From: Salegentibacter_A chungangensis
Lineage (GTDB): Bacteria; Bacteroidota; Bacteroidia; Flavobacteriales; Flavobacteriaceae
DNA: 64,000 nt
NCBI RefSeq assembly: GCF_042678405.1
Contig: NZ_JBHTLI010000001.1
Coordinates: 620,001-684,000, forward strand
Direction: 5' to 3'
The notes under the pieces were generated by a model. The model was given only the letters and a program-made list of their open reading frames with translations. It ran no database searches and was not told the DNA's origin. Positions 33,919 to 41,871 of this stretch are shown here, piece after piece. The position numbers and the translations under genes are program-made. Every line of letters begins with the position of its first letter. Positions within the stretch are counted from its first letter, which is position 1.

Positions 33919-35256
33919 TTACAGGCTTAATCCTTTATATTTTTTGAACGAAGCTACCGTGATCCCGTCTGTTAAGGAAGCGGTATAGGAGCATATGCGA
34001 AGCAATGTTTCATAAACCGAGCCTTGGCTATCCAGTTCAGGGGCCGATTTCAATACGAGTTTGTGGTAATTGGAGTCTTCCTGTCCCTCTTCCGGAAGAA
34101 AGGCCTGTGTATAGGTGTCCAGTAAATGCGAAAGCATTTTATAACCCGCAATCTCCTTATTGATCACTTCTTCACTCTGATAAATTCGCTCTACACTTAA
34201 CTTGATAATATCCGTTATCTGTGCTTCATATTTGCTTTTATCGAAAAGCGACTGGTGAAATTCACCGGCCAGGATGGCTTCCTCATTCTTCAGGAAGATC
34301 TCTGCAGCCTCAGAAATAAGGGTGTTTATGGCCAGGGCACGCAGGTAGCTTAACCTGTGTGCTGTACTCTGAAGGGAGTTGTATTTCTTGGTGTTGATGC
34401 TGTCTTTTACAAGCTTTATCAGGTATTCCAGGGCATAATCTTCATCAATTAGACCCAGGTTGATCCCGTCTTCAAAATCTATAATGGTGTAACAGATATC
34501 ATCGGCGGCTTCAACAAGGAAGGCCAGCGGGTGCCTTGAATAGCTCAGGTCTTTCCCTTCCCTGGTTTTGATAAGCCCCAGTTCTTCGGCCACATCGCTG
34601 AAGATCTCCCTTTCGCTCTGGAAGAATCCGAATTTTTTATCGGCAATGTTCCTTGTGGGTTTGTGAGGCAGGGACTCCTTGGGATATTTCATAAAAGCTC
34701 CAAGGGTGGCATAAGAAAGCCGAAGCCCGCCGCTTATTCCCGGCCGGTTCTCGGTAAGGATCTTGAAGCCGTTCGCATTACCCTCGAATTTCACGAGGTC
34801 CTGGTATTCTTTATCTGAAAGCTTGGCTTTGAACCTTTGCCCGTTGCCGTGACTGAAATATTCTCCTATGGCCTTTTCTCCCGAGTGCCCGAATGGCGGG
34901 TTCCCGATATCGTGGGCCAGGGCGGCAGCGGCCACTATAGCCCCGAAATCGTTCATTTTGTAGCCGTGAATGGTCTCCAGGTGGGGGTGTTTCTCAAGGA
35001 TCTTTTGCCCTGTTAATCTCCCCAGGGAACGGCCAACAACAGAAACCTCGAGACTGTGGGTAAGCCGAGTATGCACAAAATCGGTTTTGGAAAGCGGGAT
35101 TACCTGCGTCTTATCCTGCAGGCTTCTGAAAGCCGAGGAGAAGATGATGCGGTCGTAATCCACTTCAAAACCAAGACGGGTTTCGTTCTGTTCTTTTCGG
35201 AGTCTTTTATTGGTATCTCCAAACCTCTTTAAGGAGAGGAGTTGTTCCCAGTTCAT
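33919..35256 (-). CDS. dgt: Deoxyguanosinetriphosphate triphosphohydrolase-like protein
   Basis: A 445-aa HD-domain dNTPase that cleaves dNTP to deoxynucleoside and triphosphate. It keeps RIIFSSAFRSLQDKTQV, the first HD His in RLTHSLEVS, and AHDIGNPPFGHSGE with the metal-binding HD pair, followed by the acidic EAADDICYTIIDFEDG. The ATG pair at 35259/35256 begins MMNWEQLLS; the 16 codons upstream are not family-like. Such enzymes adjust dNTP pools, and nrdBA lies next to it on the same strand. Convergent with the DUF3078 gene with no intervening base. Confidence 0.92.
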   Translation of the reverse strand: MNWEQLLSLKRFGDTNKRLRKEQNETRLGFEVDYDRIIFSSAFRSLQDKTQVIPLSKTDFVHTRLTHSLEVSVVGRSLGRLTGQKILEKHPHLETIHGYKMNDFGAIVAAAALAHDIGNPPFGHSGEKAIGEYFSHGNGQRFKAKLSDKEYQDLVKFEGNANGFKILTENRPGISGGLRLSYATLGAFMKYPKESLPHKPTRNIADKKFGFFQSEREIFSDVAEELGLIKTREGKDLSYSRHPLAFLVEAADDICYTIIDFEDGINLGLIDEDYALEYLIKLVKDSINTKKYNSLQSTAHRLSYLRALAINTLISEAAEIFLKNEEAILAGEFHQSLFDKSKYEAQITDIIKLSVERIYQSEEVINKEIAGYKMLSHLLDTYTQAFLPEEGQEDSNYHKLVLKSAPELDSQGSVYETLLRICSYTASLTDGITVASFKKYKGLSL

Positions 35257-35403
35257 CATAGGTTTCAGTTTTGCGTTAGGGATCGAGCGGCTGTCTGAGC
35301 TCTCCAAAAGGCTTTTCGGCTTTTGGAAGCGAGCCGCGAAAGCCCGGCCCGAAGGGCAACGCCCAAAAATACAAAAACCACCGGGGCGGGTGGCCTTTGT
35401 TGG

Positions 35404-35450
35404 AAAAAAATCCCGCCGGCCCTGGCTAAAAAATCAGGTCAGCAGGATTT
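35404..35450 (-). terminator. Terminator of the nrdBA operon
   Basis: On the minus strand AATCCTGCTG pairs with CGGCGGGATT (two G-U pairs), with an inner CCTG/CAGG helix and a following run of seven T. It lies 13 bases after the nrdA stop. Confidence 0.75.
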
Positions 35451-35462
35451 ATAAACTCTTAT

Positions 35463-37904
35463 TTATGAACCGCACATCAGACAGTCGTCGCCTTCACTCT
35501 CCTTAGACTGCGCGATAATGGCACGCAGTTCTTCGGGTGAAAGCGCACCTTCTTCGGCCGTGGCCAAAGGAGTCTCACTTTGCATGGTTTCTGCCGCTTT
35601 TGTGGCAACTTCGGTCTTTACGGGTTCTTTTTTGCTCTCTTTCTCAAGGGTGAATTTGATGGCATCTACGGCGCTTTTAGTTCTCAGGTAATACATTCCC
35701 GTCTTAAGACCGCTTTTCCAGGCATAAAAATGCATAGAAGTAAGCTTGCTGTAATTGGCGTTCTCCATAAACAGGTTGAGCGACTGCGACTGGTCGATAA
35801 AATAGCCGCGGTGGCGGGACATATCTATGATGTCTTTCATACTCATCTCCCAAACCGTTTTGTAGAGGTCTTTCAGGTCCTGAGGGATGATGTCGATATC
35901 CTGAACCGAGCCGTTATTTCGCATAATTGCGTTCTTCACTTCATCTGTCCAGAGGTTACGCTCTACCAGGTCTTCCAGCAGGTGTTTGTTCACGACTATG
36001 AACTCTCCTGAAAGCACGCGGCGCGTATAGATATTTGAAGTATAAGGCTCAAAAGCCTCGTTGTTGCCAAGGATCTGTGAAGTTGAAGCAGTCGGCATTG
36101 GGGCTACCAGGAGCGAATTCCTAACCCCGTTCTTCATAACCTGGCTGCGCAGTTTTGCCCAGTCCCAGCGGCCGCTGAGGTCTTCATCTTTAATCCCCCA
36201 GAGATTATACTGAAACTCTCCTTTACTCATCGGGGAGCCTTTATAAGTAGAATAGGGACCTTCTTCTTTGGCCATTTCCATAGATGCTGTTACCGCTGCG
36301 AAATAAAGGGTCTCGAAGATCTCCTGGTTCAGTTTTTTGGCTTCATCACTGGTAAAAGGCATTCTGAGCCTGATAAAGGTATCGGCGAGTCCCTGCACGC
36401 CAAGCCCAACGGGGCGGTGGCGCATATTGGAATTCTCAGCTTCTTTTACCGGGTAGTAATTGCGGTCTATGACCTTGTTGAGGTTTTTGGTCACCCTTTT
36501 AGTGATCTTGAATAGTTCTTTATGATCAAATTCGCCGTTCTTAATGAACATTGGCAGGGCGATGGAAGCCAGATTACAAACGGCTACCTCGTCTTCACTG
36601 GTGTATTCCAGGATCTCGGTACAGAGATTGGAAGAGCGGATAGTCCCGAGGTTTTGCTGATTCGACTTCCTGTTAGCCGAATCTTTGTAAAGCATATAAG
36701 GCGTTCCGGTCTCTATTTGAGATTCGAGTATCTTTTCCCAGAGTTCCCTGGCCTTAACACTTCTGCGGCCTTTACCTTCAGCCTCATATGCTTCGTATAG
36801 TTTCTCGAATTCCTCGCCGTGTATATCATACAGTCCCGGACATTCGTGCGGGCACATTAATGTCCAGTCTCCGTTCTCCTCAACGCGCTTCATAAAGAGA
36901 TCGGGGATCCACATCGCGTAGAACAGGTCACGGGCACGCATTTCCTCTTTTCCGTGGTTCTTCTTAAGGTCCAGGAAGTCGAAAACATCGGCGTGCCAGG
37001 GTTCCACATACATTGCAAAGGAACCTTTTCTCTTCCCGCCGCCCTGGTCCACATAACGGGCGGTGTCATTGAAAACCCGCAACATGGGGACAATACCGTT
37101 GGAGGTCCCGTTAGTGCCCGAAATATAGGATCCCGTTGCGCGAACGTTGTGGATAGAAAGGCCTATCCCGCCGGCCGACTGGGAGATCTTTGCGGTTTGT
37201 TTTAAGGTATCGTAAATCCCGTCGATGCTGTCATCCTTCATAGTAAGCAGGAAGCAGGAAGACATCTGCGGTTTTGGCGTCCCCGAATTGAACAGGGTTG
37301 GCGTAGCGTGGGTGAAATATTTCTTTGACATCAGCTCATAGGTCTCGATGGCCGATTCGATATCGTCCAGGTGTATCCCTATGGAAACCCGCATCAGCAT
37401 ATGCTGTGGTCTTTCGGCTATTTTTCCGTTTAGCTTCAATAGATAAGAGCGCTCCAGGGTCTTAAAACCGAAATAATCGTAGCCAAAATCGCGGTTGTAA
37501 ATAATATGGGAATCCAGTCTCTCCTTGTGCTTCATAATCACCTCATAGACTTCATCGGCCAGGAGTGGTGCCTTCTCTTCGGTACGCGGATTAACGTATT
37601 CGTAAAGATCAGTCATCACCTCAGAGAAAGTCTTTTTGGTGTTCTTATGCAGGTTAGAAACCGAAATTCTTGCCGCCAGCTTGGCATAATCGGGGTGAGA
37701 GGTCGTCATCGTTGCTGCGATCTCTGCCGCCAGGTTATCGAGTTCACTGGTGCTTACATTGTCGTAAAGCCCTTCAATAACGCGCATTGCCACTTTCACC
37801 GGATCCACCAGTTCATTGAGGCCATAGCAAAGTTTCTTGACCCGTGCGGTGATCTTATCGAACATAACGGGCTCCTTATGTCCGTCTCTCTTAACTACAT
37901 ACAT
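35463..37904 (-). CDS. nrdA: Ribonucleoside-diphosphate reductase alpha subunit (class Ia)
   Basis: An 813-aa large subunit that reduces ribonucleoside diphosphates. It has an N-terminal ATP-cone (residues about 1-90, MYVVKRDGHKEPVMFDKI), the ten-stranded catalytic barrel with SSNLCTEI and MPTASTSQILGNNEAFEP, and the C-terminal redox pair CLMC. An Ala/Glu/Lys-rich linker precedes the tail. The ATP-cone implies dATP feedback inhibition. Second gene of the nrdBA operon, 165 bases after nrdB with a GC-rich hairpin between. Confidence 0.97.
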   Translation of the reverse strand: MYVVKRDGHKEPVMFDKITARVKKLCYGLNELVDPVKVAMRVIEGLYDNVSTSELDNLAAEIAATMTTSHPDYAKLAARISVSNLHKNTKKTFSEVMTDLYEYVNPRTEEKAPLLADEVYEVIMKHKERLDSHIIYNRDFGYDYFGFKTLERSYLLKLNGKIAERPQHMLMRVSIGIHLDDIESAIETYELMSKKYFTHATPTLFNSGTPKPQMSSCFLLTMKDDSIDGIYDTLKQTAKISQSAGGIGLSIHNVRATGSYISGTNGTSNGIVPMLRVFNDTARYVDQGGGKRKGSFAMYVEPWHADVFDFLDLKKNHGKEEMRARDLFYAMWIPDLFMKRVEENGDWTLMCPHECPGLYDIHGEEFEKLYEAYEAEGKGRRSVKARELWEKILESQIETGTPYMLYKDSANRKSNQQNLGTIRSSNLCTEILEYTSEDEVAVCNLASIALPMFIKNGEFDHKELFKITKRVTKNLNKVIDRNYYPVKEAENSNMRHRPVGLGVQGLADTFIRLRMPFTSDEAKKLNQEIFETLYFAAVTASMEMAKEEGPYSTYKGSPMSKGEFQYNLWGIKDEDLSGRWDWAKLRSQVMKNGVRNSLLVAPMPTASTSQILGNNEAFEPYTSNIYTRRVLSGEFIVVNKHLLEDLVERNLWTDEVKNAIMRNNGSVQDIDIIPQDLKDLYKTVWEMSMKDIIDMSRHRGYFIDQSQSLNLFMENANYSKLTSMHFYAWKSGLKTGMYYLRTKSAVDAIKFTLEKESKKEPVKTEVATKAAETMQSETPLATAEEGALSPEELRAIIAQSKESEGDDCLMCGS

Positions 37905-38027
37905 AGGCTACAATTTTAATATTGGTTATAAGGCTCCCCTGGGGGAAGAATTTTAAATTTTGGTATAGTATACCCGGGCCTCTATAGAAAAAAGGATGAA
38001 AAACCGGGGGGTGATCTATCAGGTTAA

Positions 38028-38069
38028 AATCTCAACTACGCCACGTTGGGGGTCGTGGCGTGCTGAGGT
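38028..38069 (-). terminator. Hairpin between nrdB and nrdA
   Basis: ACGCCACG / CGTGGCGT with an 8-base loop, extended outward by CTCA / TGAG on either side of a bulge, lies directly after the nrdB stop. The T-run is short (ATTTTAA), so it may attenuate rather than fully stop transcription, or protect the nrdB message from decay. Confidence 0.6.
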
Positions 38070-39047
38070 TTAAAAATCAGCATCAAAGCTGATCTTATCA
38101 GAATCTTTGTCTTTATTCATTACTCCTGCCTTTTGGTATTCGCCAACTCTTTTCTCAAAGAAATTGGTCTTACCCTGCAGGTTGATCATATCCATAAAAT
38201 CGAACGGATTGGAAACACCGTATTCTTTTTCGCATTCCAGTTCCATCAGCAACCTGTCGGTCACAAATTCCAGGTACTGGGTCATCAGCTTGGCATTCAT
38301 TCCTATAAGACTTACCGGAAGAGATTCGGTAACGAATTCTCTTTCGATATTAAGAGCTTCTACAATGATCTCTCTGATCCGTTCTTTCGGAACCTTGTTC
38401 ACCAGGTGGTTGTTATGAAGATGGACTGCAAAGTCACAGTGTACGCCTTCGTCCCGGGAGATCAGTTCGTTGGAAAAAGTAAGTCCGGGCATAAGTCCGC
38501 GCTTCTTGAGCCAGAAAATAGAACAGAAGGCTCCGGAGAAGAAGATCCCTTCTACAGCAGCGAAGGCTATAAGGCGCTCGGCAAAGGAGTCGCTTTCTAT
38601 CCATTTTAATGCCCAATCTGCTTTTTTCTTAATGGCAGGGAATACCTCTATCGCTTTGAACAGCTTGTCCTTTTCCTTCTCATCTTTCACATAAGTGTCT
38701 ATGAGCAAAGAATAGGTTTCAGAATGGATGTTTTCCATCATTATCTGGAAGCCGTAAAAGAATTTGGCTTCAGAATACTGAACTTCGTTAACAAAGTTCT
38801 CCGCAAGGTTCTCATTTACGATCCCGTCTGATGCCGCAAAGAAAGCGAGGATGTGTTTAATGAAGTATCGCTCGTCGGCATTCAGTTTGTTGTTCCAGTC
38901 GTGTAAATCCTGGTGAAGATCGATCTCTTCGGCAGTCCAGAAACTCGCCTCCATTTTTTTGTACCAATCCCAGATGTCGTGGTGTTTGATCGGGAAAATC
39001 ACAAATCTGTCTTTGTTTTCCTGAAGAATTGGTTCCTGTGATGCCAT
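38070..39047 (-). CDS. nrdB: Ribonucleoside-diphosphate reductase beta subunit (class Ia)
   Basis: A 325-aa ferritin-like R2 subunit that makes the tyrosyl radical used by NrdA. Iron ligands and the radical Tyr are seen in MENIHSETY (Glu, His+3, Tyr+7), and the second ligand set in ISRDEGVHCDFA (Glu, His). The N-terminal ligand Asp/Glu region is SFWTAEEID. First gene of the operon; its upstream region has paired GTTTTCAACA repeats. Confidence 0.97.
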   Translation of the reverse strand: MASQEPILQENKDRFVIFPIKHHDIWDWYKKMEASFWTAEEIDLHQDLHDWNNKLNADERYFIKHILAFFAASDGIVNENLAENFVNEVQYSEAKFFYGFQIMMENIHSETYSLLIDTYVKDEKEKDKLFKAIEVFPAIKKKADWALKWIESDSFAERLIAFAAVEGIFFSGAFCSIFWLKKRGLMPGLTFSNELISRDEGVHCDFAVHLHNNHLVNKVPKERIREIIVEALNIEREFVTESLPVSLIGMNAKLMTQYLEFVTDRLLMELECEKEYGVSNPFDFMDMINLQGKTNFFEKRVGEYQKAGVMNKDKDSDKISFDADF

Positions 39048-39473
39048 TAAGGTATATTTTTAGTTGGTTGTGGTTTTTTAATGTTTCCTTAACAAATATT
39101 GTAAAATGATAGAAACAATGAAAGAATGTGGTCTAAACGTTTTCAACAAAGTTTTCAACACGAAAATATTAACGTTTTCGCGTACGAGGCTTTAAAAAAG
39201 ATTTTAATTAATTGAATTACAGATTGTTATATTCTGTTAATAAGAGCTTTTGGAGGATTTGATTGAATAAAATAAGGCTGTGCCAAAAGGGGCTTTTTTA
39301 AGCCCTGTTCGCTTTGTTTATAAGGCCCCGACGAGACTAAATTTTGTAATCATTGCAGGGCCAGAAGAAATATGTTAAAATAGTTCGGGAGATCCTGATT
39401 CAGTTTTTTACACAAGCAGGCATCCGGAATTTTCCGGAGAAAATGAATTTAATAGGAGGAAATTAAAAAGAGA
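39048..39473. other. 426-base upstream region of nrdBA
   Basis: Divergence-free gap between two minus-strand genes. It contains the GTTTTCAACA repeats (39139-39160), an AT-rich stretch, and a short hairpin GGGCTT-TTTT-AAGCCC (39290-39305) that could end the DUF3109 transcript. No ORF or RNA gene was recognised in the rest. Confidence 0.4.
39139..39160. repeat. Tandem GTTTTCAACA boxes upstream of nrdB
   Basis: Two identical 10-mers start 12 bases apart (39139 and 39151), and a half copy ACGTTTTC recurs at 39172. TTTTCAACA differs from a DnaA box of the TTTTCCACA type by one base. They lie about 90-110 bases upstream of the nrdB ATG. Confidence 0.45.
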
Positions 39474-40055
39474 TTAAAGACTTTGCTTGTTTTTCAGTTT
39501 TTCGGCAACCTTTTCTAGCTCTTTATACCAGTCTTCCCCGTATTTTCTGATAAGGGCTTCTTTGGTGAACTTGTAGACGGGAACCTGAAGTTCAGCGCCA
39601 AGGCTGCAGGCATCATCACAAATCTGCCAGCGGTGGTAGTTCACAGCTGAAAATTCTGAGTAGTCTTCGGTCCTAACCGGATACAGATGGCAGGAAACGG
39701 GCTTTTTGAAGTCTATTTCTCCCTTGTTGTAAGCTTCTTCTATTCCGCAGAGAGCGGTTCCTTTTTCATCGAAGGTCACATAGGCGCAGTCGGCCCCGTC
39801 TATAAGCGGTGTCTCCAGCTCTCCGTTTTCAGTGGTGATATAGGTCCCCTGCTCTTCTATGGCCTTAATGCCTTTTTCCCTTAAATAGGGTTTTACCTTA
39901 GGGTAAATCTTTTCCATTATCTCAGTCTCTTCAGGTTCTATTGGAGCACCGGCATCACCGTCTACACAACAGGCCCCTTTACAGGCTGAAAGATTACACA
40001 CAAAATCATTATTGATGATCTCTTCTGAAACTATGGTTTTTCCTATCTGAAACAT
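39474..40055 (-). CDS. DUF3109 family cysteine-rich protein
   Basis: A 193-aa soluble protein of the DUF3109 family. It is rich in conserved cysteines: CNLSACKGACC near residue 20, CAYVTFDEKGTALCGIEEA, PVSCHLYPVR and CDDACSLG. This pattern resembles YkgJ-type proteins proposed to bind zinc or an iron-sulfur cluster. Function unknown. It appears to have a leaderless promoter. Divergent from marC. Confidence 0.9.
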   Translation of the reverse strand: MFQIGKTIVSEEIINNDFVCNLSACKGACCVDGDAGAPIEPEETEIMEKIYPKVKPYLREKGIKAIEEQGTYITTENGELETPLIDGADCAYVTFDEKGTALCGIEEAYNKGEIDFKKPVSCHLYPVRTEDYSEFSAVNYHRWQICDDACSLGAELQVPVYKFTKEALIRKYGEDWYKELEKVAEKLKNKQSL

Positions 40056-40059
40056 AATG

Positions 40060-40067
40060 CAAAGATA
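40060..40067 (-). promoter_or_regulatory. -7 box of the DUF3109 gene, predicted leaderless
   Basis: TATCTTTG on the minus strand is an exact TAnnTTTG box that ends four bases before the ATG at 40055, so the transcript should begin at or next to the start codon. Confidence 0.5.
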
Positions 40068-40135
40068 TACTTATCAGCGTTTTAAGAAAGAAAAAATAAA
40101 TCAGATTTATTAATGTTAATTTAATCTTTAAGCCA

Positions 40136-40164
40136 TTGATACTCTGAATTTAAAATTAATTTTG
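40136..40164 (+). promoter_or_regulatory. Promoter of the marC operon
   Basis: TTG (40136-40138) and TAATTTTG (40157-40164) are separated by 18 bases, a full Bacteroidota promoter, with the ATG 18 bases after the -7 box. Confidence 0.65.
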
Positions 40165-40182
40165 CGCAAAATTTTTTGAGCT

Positions 40183-40764
40183 ATGTTAAGCGAATTCAAC
40201 ATCAAAGAAGTCTTTACTGCAGGGATGATCCTGTTTGCAGTAATAGATATCATCGGAAACATCCCGATCATTATAGACCTGCGTAAAAAGGTTGGGCATA
40301 TTCAAAGTGAAAAAGCCTCGATAGTGGCCGGTATTATTATGATCGTTTTCCTGTTTTTAGGAAAGGAGATCCTCAACCTTATCGGGATAGACGTGAATTC
40401 TTTTGCCGTTGCAGGTGCATTCATCCTGTTCTTCCTGGCACTGGAAATGATCCTGGGGATAAGTCTTTATAAAGATGATGCTCCCGAAACCGCATCGGTG
40501 GTCCCTCTGGCTTTTCCTCTGATTGCAGGTGCAGGGACAATGACCACACTGGTTTCGCTTCAGGCGGAATATGAGGCAATAAATATTATTGTGGGAATAG
40601 TGGTGAATATTGTTATCGTATATCTCGTACTTAAATCTTCGGCAAAAATTGAAAGGATCTTAGGAAGTCAGGGGATTAATGTGATAAGAAAAGTATTTGG
40701 AGTAATTTTGCTGGCAATTGCAGTAAAACTATTTGCTACTAACATTCAGAGTTTATTTGTATGA
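40183..40764 (+). CDS. MarC family integral membrane protein
   Basis: A 193-aa inner-membrane protein with six helices, UPF0056/MarC family. Typical segments are FAVIDIIGNIPIIIDL in helix 1, GKEILNLIGIDVNSFAVAGA, and VPLAFPLIAGAGTMTT. MarC was once linked to multiple antibiotic resistance, but that role was not confirmed; transport of an unknown solute is assumed. First gene of a three-gene operon. Confidence 0.92.
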   Translation: MLSEFNIKEVFTAGMILFAVIDIIGNIPIIIDLRKKVGHIQSEKASIVAGIIMIVFLFLGKEILNLIGIDVNSFAVAGAFILFFLALEMILGISLYKDDAPETASVVPLAFPLIAGAGTMTTLVSLQAEYEAINIIVGIVVNIVIVYLVLKSSAKIERILGSQGINVIRKVFGVILLAIAVKLFATNIQSLFV

Positions 40765-40958
40765 AGTTTGTTATTTATACCGTTATAATGCTAGCCCTTA
40801 TTCTAATAGGCTATAATATTACCATCATCGATTTCGATAATATCTTTCAGGGTACCAGTGCTGAAGCAGTGATAGCCATTGTGGCCAGTCTTATTGTGAT
40901 CGTGCTTATGATCATCCTTCTGGTTTCAAGAACCATTGCTAAAAAACATAGAGAATAA
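40761..40958 (+). CDS. Small two-helix membrane protein
   Basis: A 65-aa protein with two hydrophobic helices (about residues 4-22 and 36-57), an acidic loop (DFDNIFQGTSAEA) and a basic C-terminus (RTIAKKHRE). Its ATG overlaps the marC stop by four bases (ATGA), so translation is coupled. No named family. Confidence 0.75.
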   Translation: MKFVIYTVIMLALILIGYNITIIDFDNIFQGTSAEAVIAIVASLIVIVLMIILLVSRTIAKKHRE

Positions 40959-40960
40959 TT

Positions 40961-41566
40961 ATGGATTTTGATGCATTGATTGTTGGCGGAGGTGCAGCCG
41001 GGATGTCCTGTGCACTTATTTTGGGTTCAGGCTTAAGCAAGGAGTATGCCCGAGATAAAAAGGTGGGGATTATAATGCATCAGAAGGCTTCCCATATGCA
41101 AACCGCCCTGTTCAATAATGTGCTTGGGGTGGATGCCGGAACTTCGGGGGCTCAGGTCCTTAAGAACGGGCCTGTACATTTGGCTGAACAGTATCCTGAA
41201 GTCATTCAGATAGAAAAGGAAAAAGTGAAAGAGGTCTCCCGGCTGGAGGGAGGATTCAAGGTGCTTACCAATAAGAATTCCTATACTGCCAAGAATGTTG
41301 TAATTGCTGTGGGCTATACCAGGGCTATGAACATAAAGGGGCTTGAGGAATATGTGATCCCTCACCAAAAAGCAAAAGCTTCTAAGGAACGCATCCAGCT
41401 TAAGAATTCAGATCATCTTGTTCTTCCGGGGCTCTATGTGGCAGGAACCCTGGCGGGATGGAGAAGCCAGTTCTCTATTGCCAGCGGAAGCGGGGCCTCC
41501 GTGGCGACCGACATACTTACCGAATGGAATGGGGGAGAGCACGCCAAGGTGCATGACAAATTATAA
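40961..41566 (+). CDS. Compact thioredoxin-reductase-like FAD protein
   Basis: A 201-aa flavoprotein with an N-terminal FAD loop IVGGGAAGMSCAL (residues 7-19) and a C-terminal FAD motif LPGLYVAGTLAGWRSQFSIASGSG. It is about 100 residues shorter than thioredoxin reductase: the central NAD(P)H domain and the CxxC are missing, leaving only the FAD domain. Either it is a single-domain flavoprotein or it uses another reductant. Third gene of the marC operon, two bases after the small membrane protein. Confidence 0.82.
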   Translation: MDFDALIVGGGAAGMSCALILGSGLSKEYARDKKVGIIMHQKASHMQTALFNNVLGVDAGTSGAQVLKNGPVHLAEQYPEVIQIEKEKVKEVSRLEGGFKVLTNKNSYTAKNVVIAVGYTRAMNIKGLEEYVIPHQKAKASKERIQLKNSDHLVLPGLYVAGTLAGWRSQFSIASGSGASVATDILTEWNGGEHAKVHDKL

Positions 41567-41863
41567 AGAAGCCAGATTGTAGATCATCACCGGAAGGGTG
41601 AAAAGCATAAGACAAAGAAAGGTCCTTTGAAGATGCCTGAACAAAAGGGCCTTTTTTAGTTGCTTTTTAAAACTTTTATCCGGATGGTTCTGTATCTGAT
41701 GCCTTATACAACTTACCGATACGTTTGAAGAATTCACAAGGATTTCCTTTTGAAGAAAGAGAAGGGCGCTGTTATCCAATAACCTGAAGCTTACCGCGAT
41801 TATAAAGAAGAATAAGGGCGATAAAGTAAGGCTTAGCGTAAAATAATCATAAAATTCGCTCAC
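41561..41863 (-). CDS. Small membrane protein at the end of the S41 protease operon
   Basis: A 100-aa ORF with two hydrophobic segments (residues about 8-28 and 79-97) and a basic middle (HPDKSFKKQLKKALLFRHLQR). It starts eight bases after the S41 protease stop and overlaps the end of the convergent flavoprotein gene by six bases. A plus-strand terminator lies inside it. No family recognised; the tight spacing supports a real gene. Confidence 0.5.
   Translation of the reverse strand: MSEFYDYFTLSLTLSPLFFFIIAVSFRLLDNSALLFLQKEILVNSSNVSVSCIRHQIQNHPDKSFKKQLKKALLFRHLQRTFLCLMLFTLPVMIYNLASL
41618..41657 (+). terminator. Terminator of the marC operon inside the opposite-strand gene
   Basis: AAAGGTCCTTT / AAAGGGCCTTT (one T-G pair) with a 15-base loop and TTTTTT after it on the plus strand, 52 bases beyond the flavoprotein stop. 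It lies within the coding sequence of the convergent 100-aa ORF. Confidence 0.65.
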
Positions 41864-41871
41864 GCTACAAT

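Noticed and set aside
35277..35403. GC-rich stretch with several short palindromes between dgt and nrdA
   Set aside because: Apart from the nrdBA terminator nothing is consistent with a gene or RNA; the small hairpins are not followed by T-runs.
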